64,000 nucleotides of DNA from Phycobacter sedimenti (lineage in GTDB: Bacteria; Pseudomonadota; Alphaproteobacteria; Rhodobacterales; Rhodobacteraceae), in the NCBI RefSeq assembly GCF_038148855.1, contig NZ_JBBVGR010000007.1, positions 62,001 through 126,000 on the forward strand, given 5' to 3'. This document shows, piece after piece, positions 27,175 to 35,325 of this stretch. The notes beneath the pieces are model-generated. The model did not search any database. It saw only the letters and a list, made by a program, of their open reading frames with translations, and had not been told where the DNA came from. Numbering within the stretch: position 1 is the stretch's first letter; every line of letters starts with the position of its first letter. The position numbers and the translations under genes are program-made.

Positions 27175-27363
27175 TCAAGAGACTACGTATTCGACCGAAG
27201 GACCTATCGCGTTTTCTACTGCCTGCTTTGCCGCTGACCCGGCCACCTTTGGGGGGGCTCCTTCAATTGAGCCGACGGATACAATGCACCGATCCCCCTC
27301 GAAACCAATTACCCAAAAATCAGCCCCTTGAAAAAGCAGTGAAACGATTTGCGTTTCTAGCAA
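27175..27363 (-). CDS. Doubtful small protein or gene remnant
   Basis: A 62-residue frame from a TTG, ending GPSVEYVVS. The translation (for example GADFWVIGFEGDRCIVSVGS, then GAPPKVAG) reads like a real small alpha/beta protein rather than a GC-driven shadow, and there is no gene opposite it. Against it: no ATG, a poor ribosome site, and codon use less biased than neighbours. It could be a remnant of a larger gene. I do not recognise it. Confidence 0.3.
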   Translation of the reverse strand: MLETQIVSLLFQGADFWVIGFEGDRCIVSVGSIEGAPPKVAGSAAKQAVENAIGPSVEYVVS

Positions 27364-27439
27364 ACACCTCAGCTTCCGCGTCTCTTACGCACATGCCCTG
27401 CAAACAACCGTCGACACATCAAAGGACACGGTGGTATAG

Positions 27440-27453
27440 TTAACATAGGTTAA
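27440..27453. promoter_or_regulatory. Paired TTAA motif (CtrA-like) upstream of the VPLPA-CTERM gene
   Basis: TTAA-N6-TTAA inside GTTAACATAGGTTAAC, 45 bases before the start codon. CtrA sites in alphaproteobacteria are TTAA-N7-TTAA; the spacer here is one base short, so the assignment is tentative. Confidence 0.35.
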
Positions 27454-27497
27454 CGCGCATGTGATCCAAAATTATTATAAAACAAAGGAGAAACGTT

Positions 27498-28205
27498 ATG
27501 AGAGCTTTGCACATTGCAACAGCGCTCTGCCTGTCCCTGCTTCCCGCCACGCACATCAATGCTGCGACCCTGGTCAGCCAGTTCACCTTTGACTCCGGTT
27601 TCACGGATTCGCAGGGCGGTGCGACCGCATCCGGATCCGGGTCCGTGTCGGGCGGGCGATACAACTTTGCCGCCAACCAGGGGCTTGGTGTATCGATGGG
27701 GTCCAGCCTGCTGACCTACTCGATCCTCTTCGGGGTAGAGCTCGACGTCATTTCAGGCTACCGCAAGCTTCTTGATGTCTCCGGCCTGTCTTCGGACTCT
27801 GGCCTCTATAACCTTAACGGGGCTCTGAGATACTATAGTCCAACCTCCGCCACTGGCGGGACGATATTGGCAAACGTGGACACAGTCATCGGCGTGACAT
27901 ACGACGGCGCGACCACGACGGGTTACGTAAACGGCAGCCAGGCCTTCTCGGTCAGCGGTGGGCTGGGCACGCTCAGCGCCTTTACAATGGTCGAGGACGA
28001 CACCGCTACTGGAAAAGGGGAAGCCACGTCGGGCACGCTGGACTTCCTCGAGGTCTACAGCGGCGTCATGAGTTCATCCGAGATCGCGGCCTACACGGGG
28101 CCAAGCCCGGTGCCGCTGCCCGCCGGTGGCGTCCTGTTGCTGACCGGTCTGCTTGGCGCAGCCAGCCTGAAGCGCCGCAACAGCCGCGCGGCCAAGGCCG
28201 TTTGA
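27498..28205 (+). CDS. Exported LamG-like protein with VPLPA-CTERM sorting signal
   Basis: 235 residues. A signal peptide (residues 1-23, cleavage near INAA) precedes a beta-rich middle that looks like a concanavalin/LamG fold. The C terminus has the tripartite exosortase signal: VPLPAGG, a hydrophobic helix (VLLLTGLLGAASL) and a basic tail (KRRNSR). Such proteins are processed by an exosortase and released to the surface or an extracellular matrix; no exosortase gene is in the window. AAAGGAG lies before ATG. Monocistronic: own promoter side and a strong terminator at 28248. Function of the LamG part is unknown. Confidence 0.8.
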   Translation: MRALHIATALCLSLLPATHINAATLVSQFTFDSGFTDSQGGATASGSGSVSGGRYNFAANQGLGVSMGSSLLTYSILFGVELDVISGYRKLLDVSGLSSDSGLYNLNGALRYYSPTSATGGTILANVDTVIGVTYDGATTTGYVNGSQAFSVSGGLGTLSAFTMVEDDTATGKGEATSGTLDFLEVYSGVMSSSEIAAYTGPSPVPLPAGGVLLLTGLLGAASLKRRNSRAAKAV

Positions 28206-28218
28206 TCAGATCAAACGG
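28198..28218. repeat. Perfect palindrome across the VPLPA-CTERM stop codon
   Basis: CCGTTTGATC-A-GATCAAACGG: two 10-base arms with one central base, spanning the last codons and the TGA. No T-run follows. It could form a hairpin at the 3' end of the reading frame upstream of the true terminator, or be a protein-binding site. Confidence 0.6.
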
Positions 28219-28247
28219 GACACATGCTTTCAGCTAAGTGAAACAAC

Positions 28248-28296
28248 GAAGCCGTGCGGTTTGAAGACCCTTCAAATCGCACGGCTTCCTTTTTTG
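28248..28296 (+). terminator. Strong intrinsic terminator
   Basis: GAAGCCGTGCG and TTTGAAG pair with CTTCAAA and CGCACGGCTTC around a three-base loop (one mismatch), followed at once by CTTTTTT. It ends the VPLPA-CTERM transcript and lies 60 bases beyond the chrR stop on the other strand, where the complementary A-run gives it no terminator polarity. Confidence 0.9.
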
Positions 28297-28351
28297 GCTT
28301 TGTGCCTGTACCGCATCCGGCCCCACGCCGTTGCAGAGGCAGCCCCTTCGG

Positions 28352-28999
28352 TCAGATACGGAACACCGGCTGCAACAGGCGCGGTATGAAGGAGCGGAAC
28401 CGCAAGGCAGCATCCGTCGCCGCAAGGCAGATACAGGCCGGACCTTCATCGGCAATCGGAGTATGCTCCAGATCGCTGTTTGCGATCTCCATATCCCCGA
28501 CGCCGAACTGGCCGGTCTCATCGCTGAATGCCCCTTGCAATACGAGAGTCAGTTCCAGCCCGTTGTGGCCGTGATCAGGCACCGCCTGCCCGCCAGGAAT
28601 GTACAGAAGCCGCACGCTGCCGTTCTTGCCATGAGACAGGATCGACTGGCGCACCCCCATGCCGAGCGGTTTCCACTTGGGAGGCAGACCACCCAGCGCC
28701 TCCATCACCGGAGCCGGGAAAACGCCCGAACGTTCGTAAACAGGCGGCGCCTCATAGGGATCATCCAGCGCATCCATCAGACGCGCCTTCATGTCGGACG
28801 ATACCGAGATCGACTGGTCAGAGGCCGCAAATTCTTCCAGCATTGCACCGCCAACGGCCTCGTGCGCGCCAAGGCGGGCGCGGCACTCGTCACACATTGA
28901 GATATGCGTCGCCAGCACAAGCGAAAACGCCTGGTCCAGGTTGCCTGCCGCATAGGCAATCAGCAACTCGTCTGGGATATGATGGGTAATCCCGCTCAT
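28352..28999 (-). CDS. chrR: Anti-sigma factor ChrR, zinc-binding, cupin C terminus
   Basis: 215 residues. The N-terminal anti-sigma domain has the zinc ligands H6, H32, C36 and C39 (HISMCDEC). The C-terminal cupin domain keeps the second zinc set, HGH and E in PDHGHNGLELTLV and H in DLEHTP. In Rhodobacter sphaeroides ChrR holds RpoE inactive and releases it under singlet oxygen; the residues needed for that are present. It overlaps the rpoE stop by four bases (ATGA). Confidence 0.9.
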   Translation of the reverse strand: MSGITHHIPDELLIAYAAGNLDQAFSLVLATHISMCDECRARLGAHEAVGGAMLEEFAASDQSISVSSDMKARLMDALDDPYEAPPVYERSGVFPAPVMEALGGLPPKWKPLGMGVRQSILSHGKNGSVRLLYIPGGQAVPDHGHNGLELTLVLQGAFSDETGQFGVGDMEIANSDLEHTPIADEGPACICLAATDAALRFRSFIPRLLQPVFRI

Positions 29000-29553
29000 G
29001 TCGTCTCAGTTCCCTTCAATTCGTGCCGCAACCGTTCCAGCCCCAGCCGGATGCGGGATTTTATCGTGCCAAGCGGCAAACCCGTCTCGGCGCGGATGTC
29101 AGAGTGGCTCAGCTCACCGAGGTAGGCTTTCTCAACCATTTCGCGCTGTGCGGGTTTGAGCCGTGCCAGTGCCTCTCTCAGGCGTGTGGTCTCCTGCTCA
29201 AGAGCAACGATCTGGCTTGCGTCTTCCTGCACCTCTTCGGGTTGCTTCAGTTCTTCGGGTACGGGCCGCCGCTCCTTTCGGATCACATCGATCTGCCGAT
29301 TTCGCGCGATCTGGTAGATCCAGGAAGACACCTGAGCGCGCTGAGGGTCGAACAGATGCGCCTTGCGCCAGACGGTCAGCATCACGTCCTGCACGATGTC
29401 CTCGGCCTGACCCTGCGATATGCCTGAGCGGCAGATCACGCCCTTCAGGCGTGGTGCGAAATGATCGAACAGCTGGCCAAAGGCCACGCGGTCCCGTTTG
29501 TCTCGAACGGCCAGCATCCAAAGTGTCTGCTCGGACGGTGTCGTCTGTTCCAC
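28996..29553 (-). CDS. rpoE: ECF sigma factor RpoE (ChrR-controlled)
   Basis: 185 residues from GTG 29553, which has an excellent ribosome site (AAAGGAAAG). Region 2 is AFGQLFDHFAPRLKGV to IVQDVMLTVWRKAHLFD, and region 4 has AETGLPLGTIKSRIRLGLERL. The frame is open further upstream, with an ATG at 29646, but the sigma-E-type promoter at 29651-29680 would start RNA at about 29645, so that ATG is at or before the transcript start; GTG also gives the family length. It directs transcription of singlet-oxygen defence genes and, from the promoter match, its own gene and the divergent operon. Confidence 0.9.
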   Translation of the reverse strand: MEQTTPSEQTLWMLAVRDKRDRVAFGQLFDHFAPRLKGVICRSGISQGQAEDIVQDVMLTVWRKAHLFDPQRAQVSSWIYQIARNRQIDVIRKERRPVPEELKQPEEVQEDASQIVALEQETTRLREALARLKPAQREMVEKAYLGELSHSDIRAETGLPLGTIKSRIRLGLERLRHELKGTETT

Positions 29554-29650
29554 ATCTTTCCTTTCCCGCAAGGTCGCGGAGTACTTGTCCACCGTAACCG
29601 GTGGAGCAGGCACTTCAAGTGCGGGATCGACGTCCAATTCCAACATATTG

Positions 29651-29680
29651 CTGATACGCGGCGTATTCAGACACGGATCA
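29651..29680 (-). promoter_or_regulatory. RpoE-type promoter of rpoE-chrR
   Basis: Reading minus: TGATCC (29680-29675), 18 bases, then TATCAG (29656-29651). The -35 element and spacing match the R. sphaeroides RpoE consensus TGATCC-N18-TAAGA and show autoregulation. A-tracts (29681-29699) directly upstream resemble an UP element. Confidence 0.78.
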
Positions 29681-29771
29681 TTTTTTCGGATTTTTTTTCT
29701 TAGGCCTGTGCAGCCGACCCACCCGGCAGAGACCAAGGGCCTGTGCAAGCAGCAAAGAATGCACAAAGTTT

Positions 29772-29801
29772 TGATCCGCTCCCGTGCAGCCTGCGTAACC
29801 G
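29772..29801 (+). promoter_or_regulatory. RpoE-type promoter of the fatty-acid modification operon
   Basis: TGATCC (29772-29777), 18 bases, TAACCG (29796-29801): the same -35 and spacing as the divergent rpoE promoter. The predicted RNA starts near 29807, leaving a short leader with CGGAG before ATG 29823 and excluding the in-frame TTG at 29802. Confidence 0.78.
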
Positions 29802-29822
29802 TTGAAAAGAAACGGAGATCAT

Positions 29823-31118
29823 ATGTCCTTTGATGCCCCACCTCTTCCCCGCCAGCGCATCGCCGTCGTCGGCGGCGGCATTTCTGGTCTGGCTGCGGCT
29901 TACAGCCTTTCGCCCGGCCACGACGTGACCCTGTTCGAGGCCGCGCCGCGCCTTGGTGGCCATGCGCGCACCGTGACGGCGGGGCTTCGCGGGGATCAGC
30001 CCGTGGACACCGGGTTCATCGTCTTCAACTTCGTGAACTACCCGCACCTGACGGCGATGTTCCGCGATCTGGATGTGCCCATCGTCAAAAGCGACATGAC
30101 CTTTGGCGCCAGCATCGATGACGGGGCGGTGGAATATGGCCTCAAGACGCTTTCCACGTTGTTTGGTCAGCCATCCAACGCTATGCGCCCCGCGTTCTAC
30201 GGGATGGTGCGGGACATCCTGCGCTTCAACGCCCGTGCGGTGGACGCCGCCCATAGTGACGATGTGACCATCGGCCAGTTGATGGAAGACCTGCGTCTCG
30301 GAGACTGGTTCCAGCGTTACTACCTGATGCCGATCTGCGGCGCGATCTGGTCGACCCCGATGGAAGAAATCCGCGGCTTCCCGGCCAAGGCGCTGGTCCA
30401 GTTCTTCCGCAATCATGCTCTTCTCAGCGCCACCGGCCAGCATCAGTGGTGGACGGTAAAGGGCGGCAGCATCGAATATGTCCGCAGGCTCGAGGCGCAT
30501 CTGCGCGCCACGGGCTGCACCCTGCGCCCCGGCACTCCGGTCCAGTCGGTCGAGCGGCACCCCGGTGGTGTGACCATCCGCCTGCCGGGCGGCGAAGCGC
30601 AGGAGTTTGATCAGGTGATCATGGCCTGCCACTCCGATGACTCCCTGCGTCTGCTGGCGAACCCGACAGCCAAAGAAGAAGTGCTGCTCGGGGATATGCG
30701 CTATCAGGACAACGAGGTGATCCTGCACCGCGATCCCGGCCAGATGCCGAAACGCCGCGCCTGCTGGTCCTCCTGGGTCTACAAGGCCGAAGCGCGCGAC
30801 ACCCGCCCCGCAATCGGCGTCACCTACTGGATGAACCGCCTGCAGAACATCCCCGAAAATGATCCGCTGTTCATCTCGCTCAACCCGGTCAGCCCGGTGC
30901 GCGAAGAGATGATCTATGATGTCAACACCTTCCGCCACCCGGTCTTTGACCGTGCCGCGATGCGCGCACAGAAGGAAATTCAGCAAATTCAGGGCGACAA
31001 CAACACCTGGTTTGCCGGGGCTTACCTGCGTCACGGCTTCCACGAGGACGGCTTTGCCAGCGCCGTACGCGTTGCCCGCGCGATCGAGTCAAAGACCACC
31101 GCACGGATGGCCGCATGA
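29823..31118 (+). CDS. FAD-dependent amine-oxidase-fold protein of the RpoE operon
   Basis: 431 residues from ATG 29823 (CGGAG upstream). The FAD motif is VVGGGISGLAAAYSL, followed by LFEAAPRLGGHARTV; the C-terminal FAD-contact region is TWFAGAYLRHGFHEDGFAS. The family is homologous to R. sphaeroides RSP_1091, which belongs to the RpoE regulon and is implicated in oxygen-dependent conversion of methylated fatty acyl chains to furan fatty acids. First gene of eight tightly packed plus-strand genes behind an RpoE-type promoter. Substrate assignment rests on family and context. Confidence 0.87.
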   Translation: MSFDAPPLPRQRIAVVGGGISGLAAAYSLSPGHDVTLFEAAPRLGGHARTVTAGLRGDQPVDTGFIVFNFVNYPHLTAMFRDLDVPIVKSDMTFGASIDDGAVEYGLKTLSTLFGQPSNAMRPAFYGMVRDILRFNARAVDAAHSDDVTIGQLMEDLRLGDWFQRYYLMPICGAIWSTPMEEIRGFPAKALVQFFRNHALLSATGQHQWWTVKGGSIEYVRRLEAHLRATGCTLRPGTPVQSVERHPGGVTIRLPGGEAQEFDQVIMACHSDDSLRLLANPTAKEEVLLGDMRYQDNEVILHRDPGQMPKRRACWSSWVYKAEARDTRPAIGVTYWMNRLQNIPENDPLFISLNPVSPVREEMIYDVNTFRHPVFDRAAMRAQKEIQQIQGDNNTWFAGAYLRHGFHEDGFASAVRVARAIESKTTARMAA

Positions 31119-31882
31119 CCCTGGCCCCTGCCAAACTCTGGCCCGATCACATCGCGGGCCACACCACCCACGCAAGGCGCGGAAGCATCCGCAATGCCTT
31201 TCGCTATGGGGTGGACTATGTGCTCATAGATCCAATGTCCGAGGCCACGCCGGGGCTGTTCTCCCGCAACGGTCTGAACCTTGCATCGGTCAATGACCGC
31301 AACCATGGCGGCCCCATCGGCGCGGGACGTGGACTGCCGTGGGCTCGCGAGGTTTTTGAGGGCGCAGGCCTGGACCTTGAAGGGCTGCGGATCCTCCTGC
31401 TGACGCAACCCAGCTTTCTATGGTACAATTTCAACCCTGTCAGCTTTTGGCTTGCGATGGAGGGGGAGGAGCTGCGCGCGGTGATTGCCGAGGTCTCCAA
31501 CACCTTTGGGGACCGCCACAGCTACCTGTGCCACCGGGACGGGTTTGCATTGATCCGCCCACAGGACGAGATCACCGCGCAAAAGATCTTCCACGTCTCC
31601 CCCTTCCAGAAAATCGCCGGAGGGTACCGGTTCCATTTCGATATCCGCCCGGACCGGATCGCCATTCGCATCGCGCTGAAAGACGGCGAGGACGGCGTGA
31701 TTGCCACCCTGTTCGGACGGCGCCAGCCGCTGAGCAATGCCTCGCTCCTGCGCGCCAGTCTGCGTCGACCCTTTGGCGCCTTTCGCACCATCGCCCTAAT
31801 CTACTGGCAGGCACTGAAACTCAAACTCAAGGGGGCGCCGTATCGTCAGCGCCCCCTGCCCCCGAAACAGGAGGTCAGCTGA
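31115..31882 (+). CDS. DUF1365-family protein
   Basis: 255 residues. It has the family pattern THARRGSIRNAFRYGVDYVLID, FNPVSFW, VSNTFGDRHSYLC and KIFHVSPFQ. DUF1365 proteins almost always sit between an amine-oxidase-fold flavoprotein and a Cfa-type methyltransferase, as here, and in R. sphaeroides the homologue RSP_1090 is RpoE-controlled. A lipid-modification role is inferred. It overlaps the amine oxidase by four bases and the methyltransferase by one (TGATG). Confidence 0.88.
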   Translation: MTLAPAKLWPDHIAGHTTHARRGSIRNAFRYGVDYVLIDPMSEATPGLFSRNGLNLASVNDRNHGGPIGAGRGLPWAREVFEGAGLDLEGLRILLLTQPSFLWYNFNPVSFWLAMEGEELRAVIAEVSNTFGDRHSYLCHRDGFALIRPQDEITAQKIFHVSPFQKIAGGYRFHFDIRPDRIAIRIALKDGEDGVIATLFGRRQPLSNASLLRASLRRPFGAFRTIALIYWQALKLKLKGAPYRQRPLPPKQEVS

Positions 31883-33039
31883 TGCTTTTCATTACCAACC
31901 GCGTAAAACGCGACTTTCTCGACAGCTGCGCCCGGATCCGAAAAGGCAGTCTGCGCCTTACCACCCCCGAGGGCGAGGTGCATGATTTCGGACAGGGCGC
32001 GCCCGAAGCCGAAATGGTGATCTTTGACTGGGCCGCCGTGACAGCAATGGCCGCACGGGGCGATATCGGTCTGGGTGAAACCTACATCGAAGGTCTGTGG
32101 GAAACCTCCAGCATCGAGACGCTGATCCACGTCGCCCTGCTGAACCTCGACTACTTTGGCGATTTTGCCTACCCGAGCTTCTGGAGCGGGCTCAAGTTCC
32201 GCGCCGTCGACCGCATTCTGCGCGCAAATTCGATCCGCGGCTCGGCCCGCAACATCAAGGCGCATTACGATGTCGGCAACGAGTTCTACCAGCTGTGGCT
32301 CGACAGCAGCATGACCTATTCCTCGGCGCTGTTTGCCCCAGGCGACAATGACCTTGAACGCGCCCAGAACCGTAAATACGACCGCGCGCTCAGCCGCCTT
32401 TCGGATGGCGATCGCATTCTGGAGATCGGCTGCGGCTGGGGCGGCTTTGCCGAACGCGCCGCAGACAGTGGCCGCCATGTAACCGGCCTGACCATCTCGC
32501 CCAGCCAGCACGGATACGCGGATGCCCGCCTTGACGGGCGCGCCGCGATCGAGCTGTGTGACTACCGCAAATCACAAGGCACCTTCGACAATATCGTCTC
32601 GATCGAGATGATCGAAGCCGTGGGCGAACGCTATTGGCCGAGCTACTTCTCGACCGTGAAATCGCGTCTGGCGGAGGGCGGCAAGGCCGTCGTTCAGGCG
32701 ATCACCGTTCAGGACAGCTATTTCGACATCTATCGCAATTCATCCGATTACATCCGCCAGTACACCTTCCCGGGCGGTATGCTCTTGTCCGATGCGGTGA
32801 TCTCTCATCAGGCGCGGCAGGCCGGGCTGAAGGTCACCAACTCCTTTGCCTTTGGGCAGGATTACGCCCGCACCTGCCGGATGTGGGCCGAGCGCCTGTC
32901 GGAACGCGCGCCCAAGATCCTCGAACTTGGCTACGATCAGGCCTTCCTACGCAACTGGCGCTATTATCTTGAGATCTGCGCCGGCTCTTTTGCCGCGGGG
33001 CAGACCGATGTGGTGCAGGTGGAGCTGAGCCATGCATAG
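31882..33039 (+). CDS. Cyclopropane-fatty-acid-synthase-type SAM methyltransferase
   Basis: 385 residues from ATG 31882 with GGAGG ten bases upstream; the frame is open back to 31420 but that part is antisense to nothing useful and overlaps DUF1365. SAM-binding motif ILEIGCGWGGFAERAA, then ISPSQHGYADARL and the family block SIEMIEAVGERYWPSYF. It methylates the double bond of phospholipid unsaturated acyl chains. In this RpoE-controlled setting it may be the methylase of the furan-fatty-acid route (methylated trans-unsaturated product) rather than a cyclopropane synthase; I cannot separate these from sequence. Confidence 0.88.
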   Translation: MLFITNRVKRDFLDSCARIRKGSLRLTTPEGEVHDFGQGAPEAEMVIFDWAAVTAMAARGDIGLGETYIEGLWETSSIETLIHVALLNLDYFGDFAYPSFWSGLKFRAVDRILRANSIRGSARNIKAHYDVGNEFYQLWLDSSMTYSSALFAPGDNDLERAQNRKYDRALSRLSDGDRILEIGCGWGGFAERAADSGRHVTGLTISPSQHGYADARLDGRAAIELCDYRKSQGTFDNIVSIEMIEAVGERYWPSYFSTVKSRLAEGGKAVVQAITVQDSYFDIYRNSSDYIRQYTFPGGMLLSDAVISHQARQAGLKVTNSFAFGQDYARTCRMWAERLSERAPKILELGYDQAFLRNWRYYLEICAGSFAAGQTDVVQVELSHA

Positions 33040-33559
33040 AAACATCTGCAGATCCCTGATCGCACTGGCCACCGCAGCGACACTCCTTGCGCCCGCTGCA
33101 GCCTCGGCCAACCTCAGGACCTATGGCCTGATGCAACCGGTGGAGCTGGGCACGGCGACCCTGCGCTGGCTTGGCATCGCGGTCTACCGCGCGCGCCTGC
33201 ACACCGATGGTGCCAACCGGTTCGACTGGAGCCGTCCGCTTGCGCTGGAGATCGAGTATTTCCGCAGCATCGACCGCGAAGACCTGACGGAATCGACCCG
33301 ATCCGAGATTGAGCGCATCGAAGGCACACAGCCAGATCTTGACGCCCTGGTCGGCAAGCTGGGCAACTGTTTTCGCAATGTTGGAAATGGCGATGTCTTT
33401 ACCGCAGTCTCTGTGCGCCCCGATAGCATGGCGCTTTACCTGAACGGTGAGCGCACCTGCGACATTCGCCATTCGGACGTGCGCAAACGTTTCCTTGGCA
33501 TCTGGCTTTCGGAAAACAGCCGCTCGGCGCGTCTGTCGGCAGAGCTGAGGGGTGAGTGA
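33032..33559 (+). CDS. Exported chalcone-isomerase-like protein
   Basis: 175 residues with a signal peptide (cleavage near AASA-NL, residue 26). The mature part has the chalcone-isomerase-like pattern VELGTATLRWLGIAVYRARLH, ALEIEYFRSIDREDL and RKRFLGIWLSE. Bacterial members bind fatty acids or lipids and lack flavonoid chemistry. A periplasmic carrier or chaperone for modified acyl chains would suit the operon, but that is inference. Overlaps the methyltransferase gene by eight bases. Confidence 0.8.
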   Translation: MHRNICRSLIALATAATLLAPAAASANLRTYGLMQPVELGTATLRWLGIAVYRARLHTDGANRFDWSRPLALEIEYFRSIDREDLTESTRSEIERIEGTQPDLDALVGKLGNCFRNVGNGDVFTAVSVRPDSMALYLNGERTCDIRHSDVRKRFLGIWLSENSRSARLSAELRGE

Positions 33560-34779
33560 TGCAAGGCGCCCGGATCAGTCTTTTTGCGCTGATGCTGGCT
33601 GCGGCCGGGCTGCCGCTTTATATTCACCTGCCGCGCTATGCCACGGCGGAACTGGGCCTCAGTCTTGCGACGCTCGGCGCGGTGCTGGCGGGGATCCGCA
33701 TCCTTGATTTCGTTCAGGATCCGGCCCTTGGCTGGCTGATCGACCGCCACCCAAGGGCGCGCAGCGCCTTTGCTGCCGTGGCCTGCCTTGGCATGGCGGC
33801 GGGGTTTCTGCTGCTCTACACGCTTTTGCCGGGCTCGGGCACTCTGGTCTGGCTGGTTGCCGCTTTGGTTCTGTTGTTCAGCGCCTACAGCCTTGGAACC
33901 ATCCTCTTTTACGGGCAAAGCCTGTCGCTGGCCGGATCGCAAGAGGCGCTGATCCGCATGGCAGGCTGGCGCGAGGGAGGCACATTGGCCGGGATCATCG
34001 TGGCGGCGCTCGCCCCAACTGTTCTGGTGGCGCTTGGCGCCCCCGGCCAGGGCTACGGCGCCTTTGGCGTCTTGCTGGCACTGGTCTGTCTTGCAATCTG
34101 GATGCTGACGCGCCCCTTGTGGCGCCTGCCGACCCGCCCCGAGGCGCCCTTGTCCCTGTCCGCCTTTCACGGCGCCGGGGGCACCCGGCTGCTGGTGCTG
34201 GCGCTGATCAACAGTCTGCCCGTCGCCATGACCTCGACCCTGTTCCTGTTCTTCGTCGAGGAAAAACTGGGCCTGCCGGATCTGGCCGGTCCCTTCCTGA
34301 TCCTGTTCTTTCTCGCCGCCGGCGTTTCGGTGCCCTTCTGGACCCGCGCCAGCGCCAAATATGGCGCGCGGCAGGTGCTGGTCCCTGCCATGGCGCTGGC
34401 GATCCTGTCCTTCGTGTCAGCCGCCATCCTGCCCGAGGGCGCTGCCATCGCCTTTGCCCTGATCTGCATCGGATCCGGCGCGGCCCTTGGCGCGGACATG
34501 GTGATCCTGCCGGTCCTGTTCTCGTCTGCACTGGCGCGGGCCGGGGTGCAGGCCGGTCAGGCCTTCGGCCTGTGGAGTTTTGCCGCCAAGCTGGCCCTGG
34601 CGGCCGCCGCGCTGATGCTGCTGCCAGCGCTTCAGTTCAGCGGGTTCACTCCGGGCGGGCCCAACAGCGTCGCCGCACTTGAGGCGCTCACGCTCGCCTA
34701 TGCCGTTCTTCCCTGTCTCATCAAGCTACTGGCAATCGCACTGGTGGTGCGCCTGCCCCGCGAGGTCTCTGTCTCATGA
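33559..34779 (+). CDS. MFS transporter, GPH-like
   Basis: 406 residues, twelve hydrophobic segments. ATG 33559 overlaps the previous stop (TGATG); a GTG one codon upstream is also possible. DPALGWLIDRHPRARSAF is the conserved loop between helices 2 and 3 of sugar/cation symporters. The orthologue position in the R. sphaeroides RpoE operon (RSP_1089) is also held by such a protein. The cargo is unknown; a lipid precursor or the product of the operon is possible. Confidence 0.85.
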   Translation: MQGARISLFALMLAAAGLPLYIHLPRYATAELGLSLATLGAVLAGIRILDFVQDPALGWLIDRHPRARSAFAAVACLGMAAGFLLLYTLLPGSGTLVWLVAALVLLFSAYSLGTILFYGQSLSLAGSQEALIRMAGWREGGTLAGIIVAALAPTVLVALGAPGQGYGAFGVLLALVCLAIWMLTRPLWRLPTRPEAPLSLSAFHGAGGTRLLVLALINSLPVAMTSTLFLFFVEEKLGLPDLAGPFLILFFLAAGVSVPFWTRASAKYGARQVLVPAMALAILSFVSAAILPEGAAIAFALICIGSGAALGADMVILPVLFSSALARAGVQAGQAFGLWSFAAKLALAAAALMLLPALQFSGFTPGGPNSVAALEALTLAYAVLPCLIKLLAIALVVRLPREVSVS

Positions 34780-35324
34780 AACTTGTGCTTCTCCTCCTTG
34801 TTGCCGTACTGATCCTCGCCCTGTGGCGACCCGGTTTCGGCTTTCGCTCCCAGAGACTTGAGCATTACGCGGGCACTGGTCCTGCCTTTGACATCCAGGA
34901 GCGCCTGTCGGGCAATCTGATCTCCGAAGGCATGATCTACGGTCCGCGCGGGCGCGTGGTGTCCCGCTTTGTGGCACAGATGCGCGGCACCTGGGACGGC
35001 GCCACCGGCACCCTGACCGAGGATTTCTCATACGCAAACGGCAGCACCCAGGCGCGCAAATGGTATCTCACAATGGGCGAGAACGGCCATTTCACCGCCA
35101 CCGCCGACGACATCATCGGCACCGGAACGGGCCGCCAGATGGGCGCCATGGTCGAGCTCAACTATCGCATTCGCCTGCCCGAAGACGCAGGCGGCCATGT
35201 GCTGGACGTGACCGACTGGATGTACCTGATGGAGAATGGCACCATTCTCAACCGTTCCGAAATGCGCAAGTTCGGCATAAAGGTTGTCGAGTTGATCGCG
35301 ACCATGCGCCCGGTGGAGGGATAA
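34776..35324 (+). CDS. DUF3833-family protein
   Basis: 182 residues with an N-terminal hydrophobic helix (about 3-17) that is a signal anchor. The mature region has the family motifs ERLSGNLISEGMIYGPRGRV, GTWDGATGTLTEDFSYANG and LDVTDWMYLMENGTILNRS. DUF3833 looks like a lipocalin-type beta barrel in the periplasm and regularly accompanies Cfa/DUF1365 genes. Four-base overlap with the MFS gene. Confidence 0.87.
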   Translation: MKLVLLLLVAVLILALWRPGFGFRSQRLEHYAGTGPAFDIQERLSGNLISEGMIYGPRGRVVSRFVAQMRGTWDGATGTLTEDFSYANGSTQARKWYLTMGENGHFTATADDIIGTGTGRQMGAMVELNYRIRLPEDAGGHVLDVTDWMYLMENGTILNRSEMRKFGIKVVELIATMRPVEG

Positions 35325-35325
35325 T

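Larger units (their letters stand above)
27058..27497. other. Intergenic region between the GGDEF-EAL gene and the VPLPA-CTERM gene
   Basis: 440 bases, less GC-rich than its surroundings. It includes the upstream sequence of the GGDEF-EAL gene, one doubtful small minus-strand frame (27175-27363), a run of seven G (27250-27256), and at 27430-27497 the promoter side of the VPLPA gene with paired GTTAAC motifs, an AT-rich ATTATTATAAAA block that could serve as a -10 region, and the ribosome site AAAGGAG. Confidence 0.45.

Noticed and set aside
29681..29699. T-rich run suggesting a terminator on the plus strand
   Set aside because: No stem precedes it. On the minus strand it is an A-tract immediately upstream of the RpoE -35 element, a better explanation.
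29700..31043. 447-codon minus-strand frame opposite the amine-oxidase gene
   Set aside because: Antisense to a recognised FAD protein and crossing the RpoE-type promoter region.
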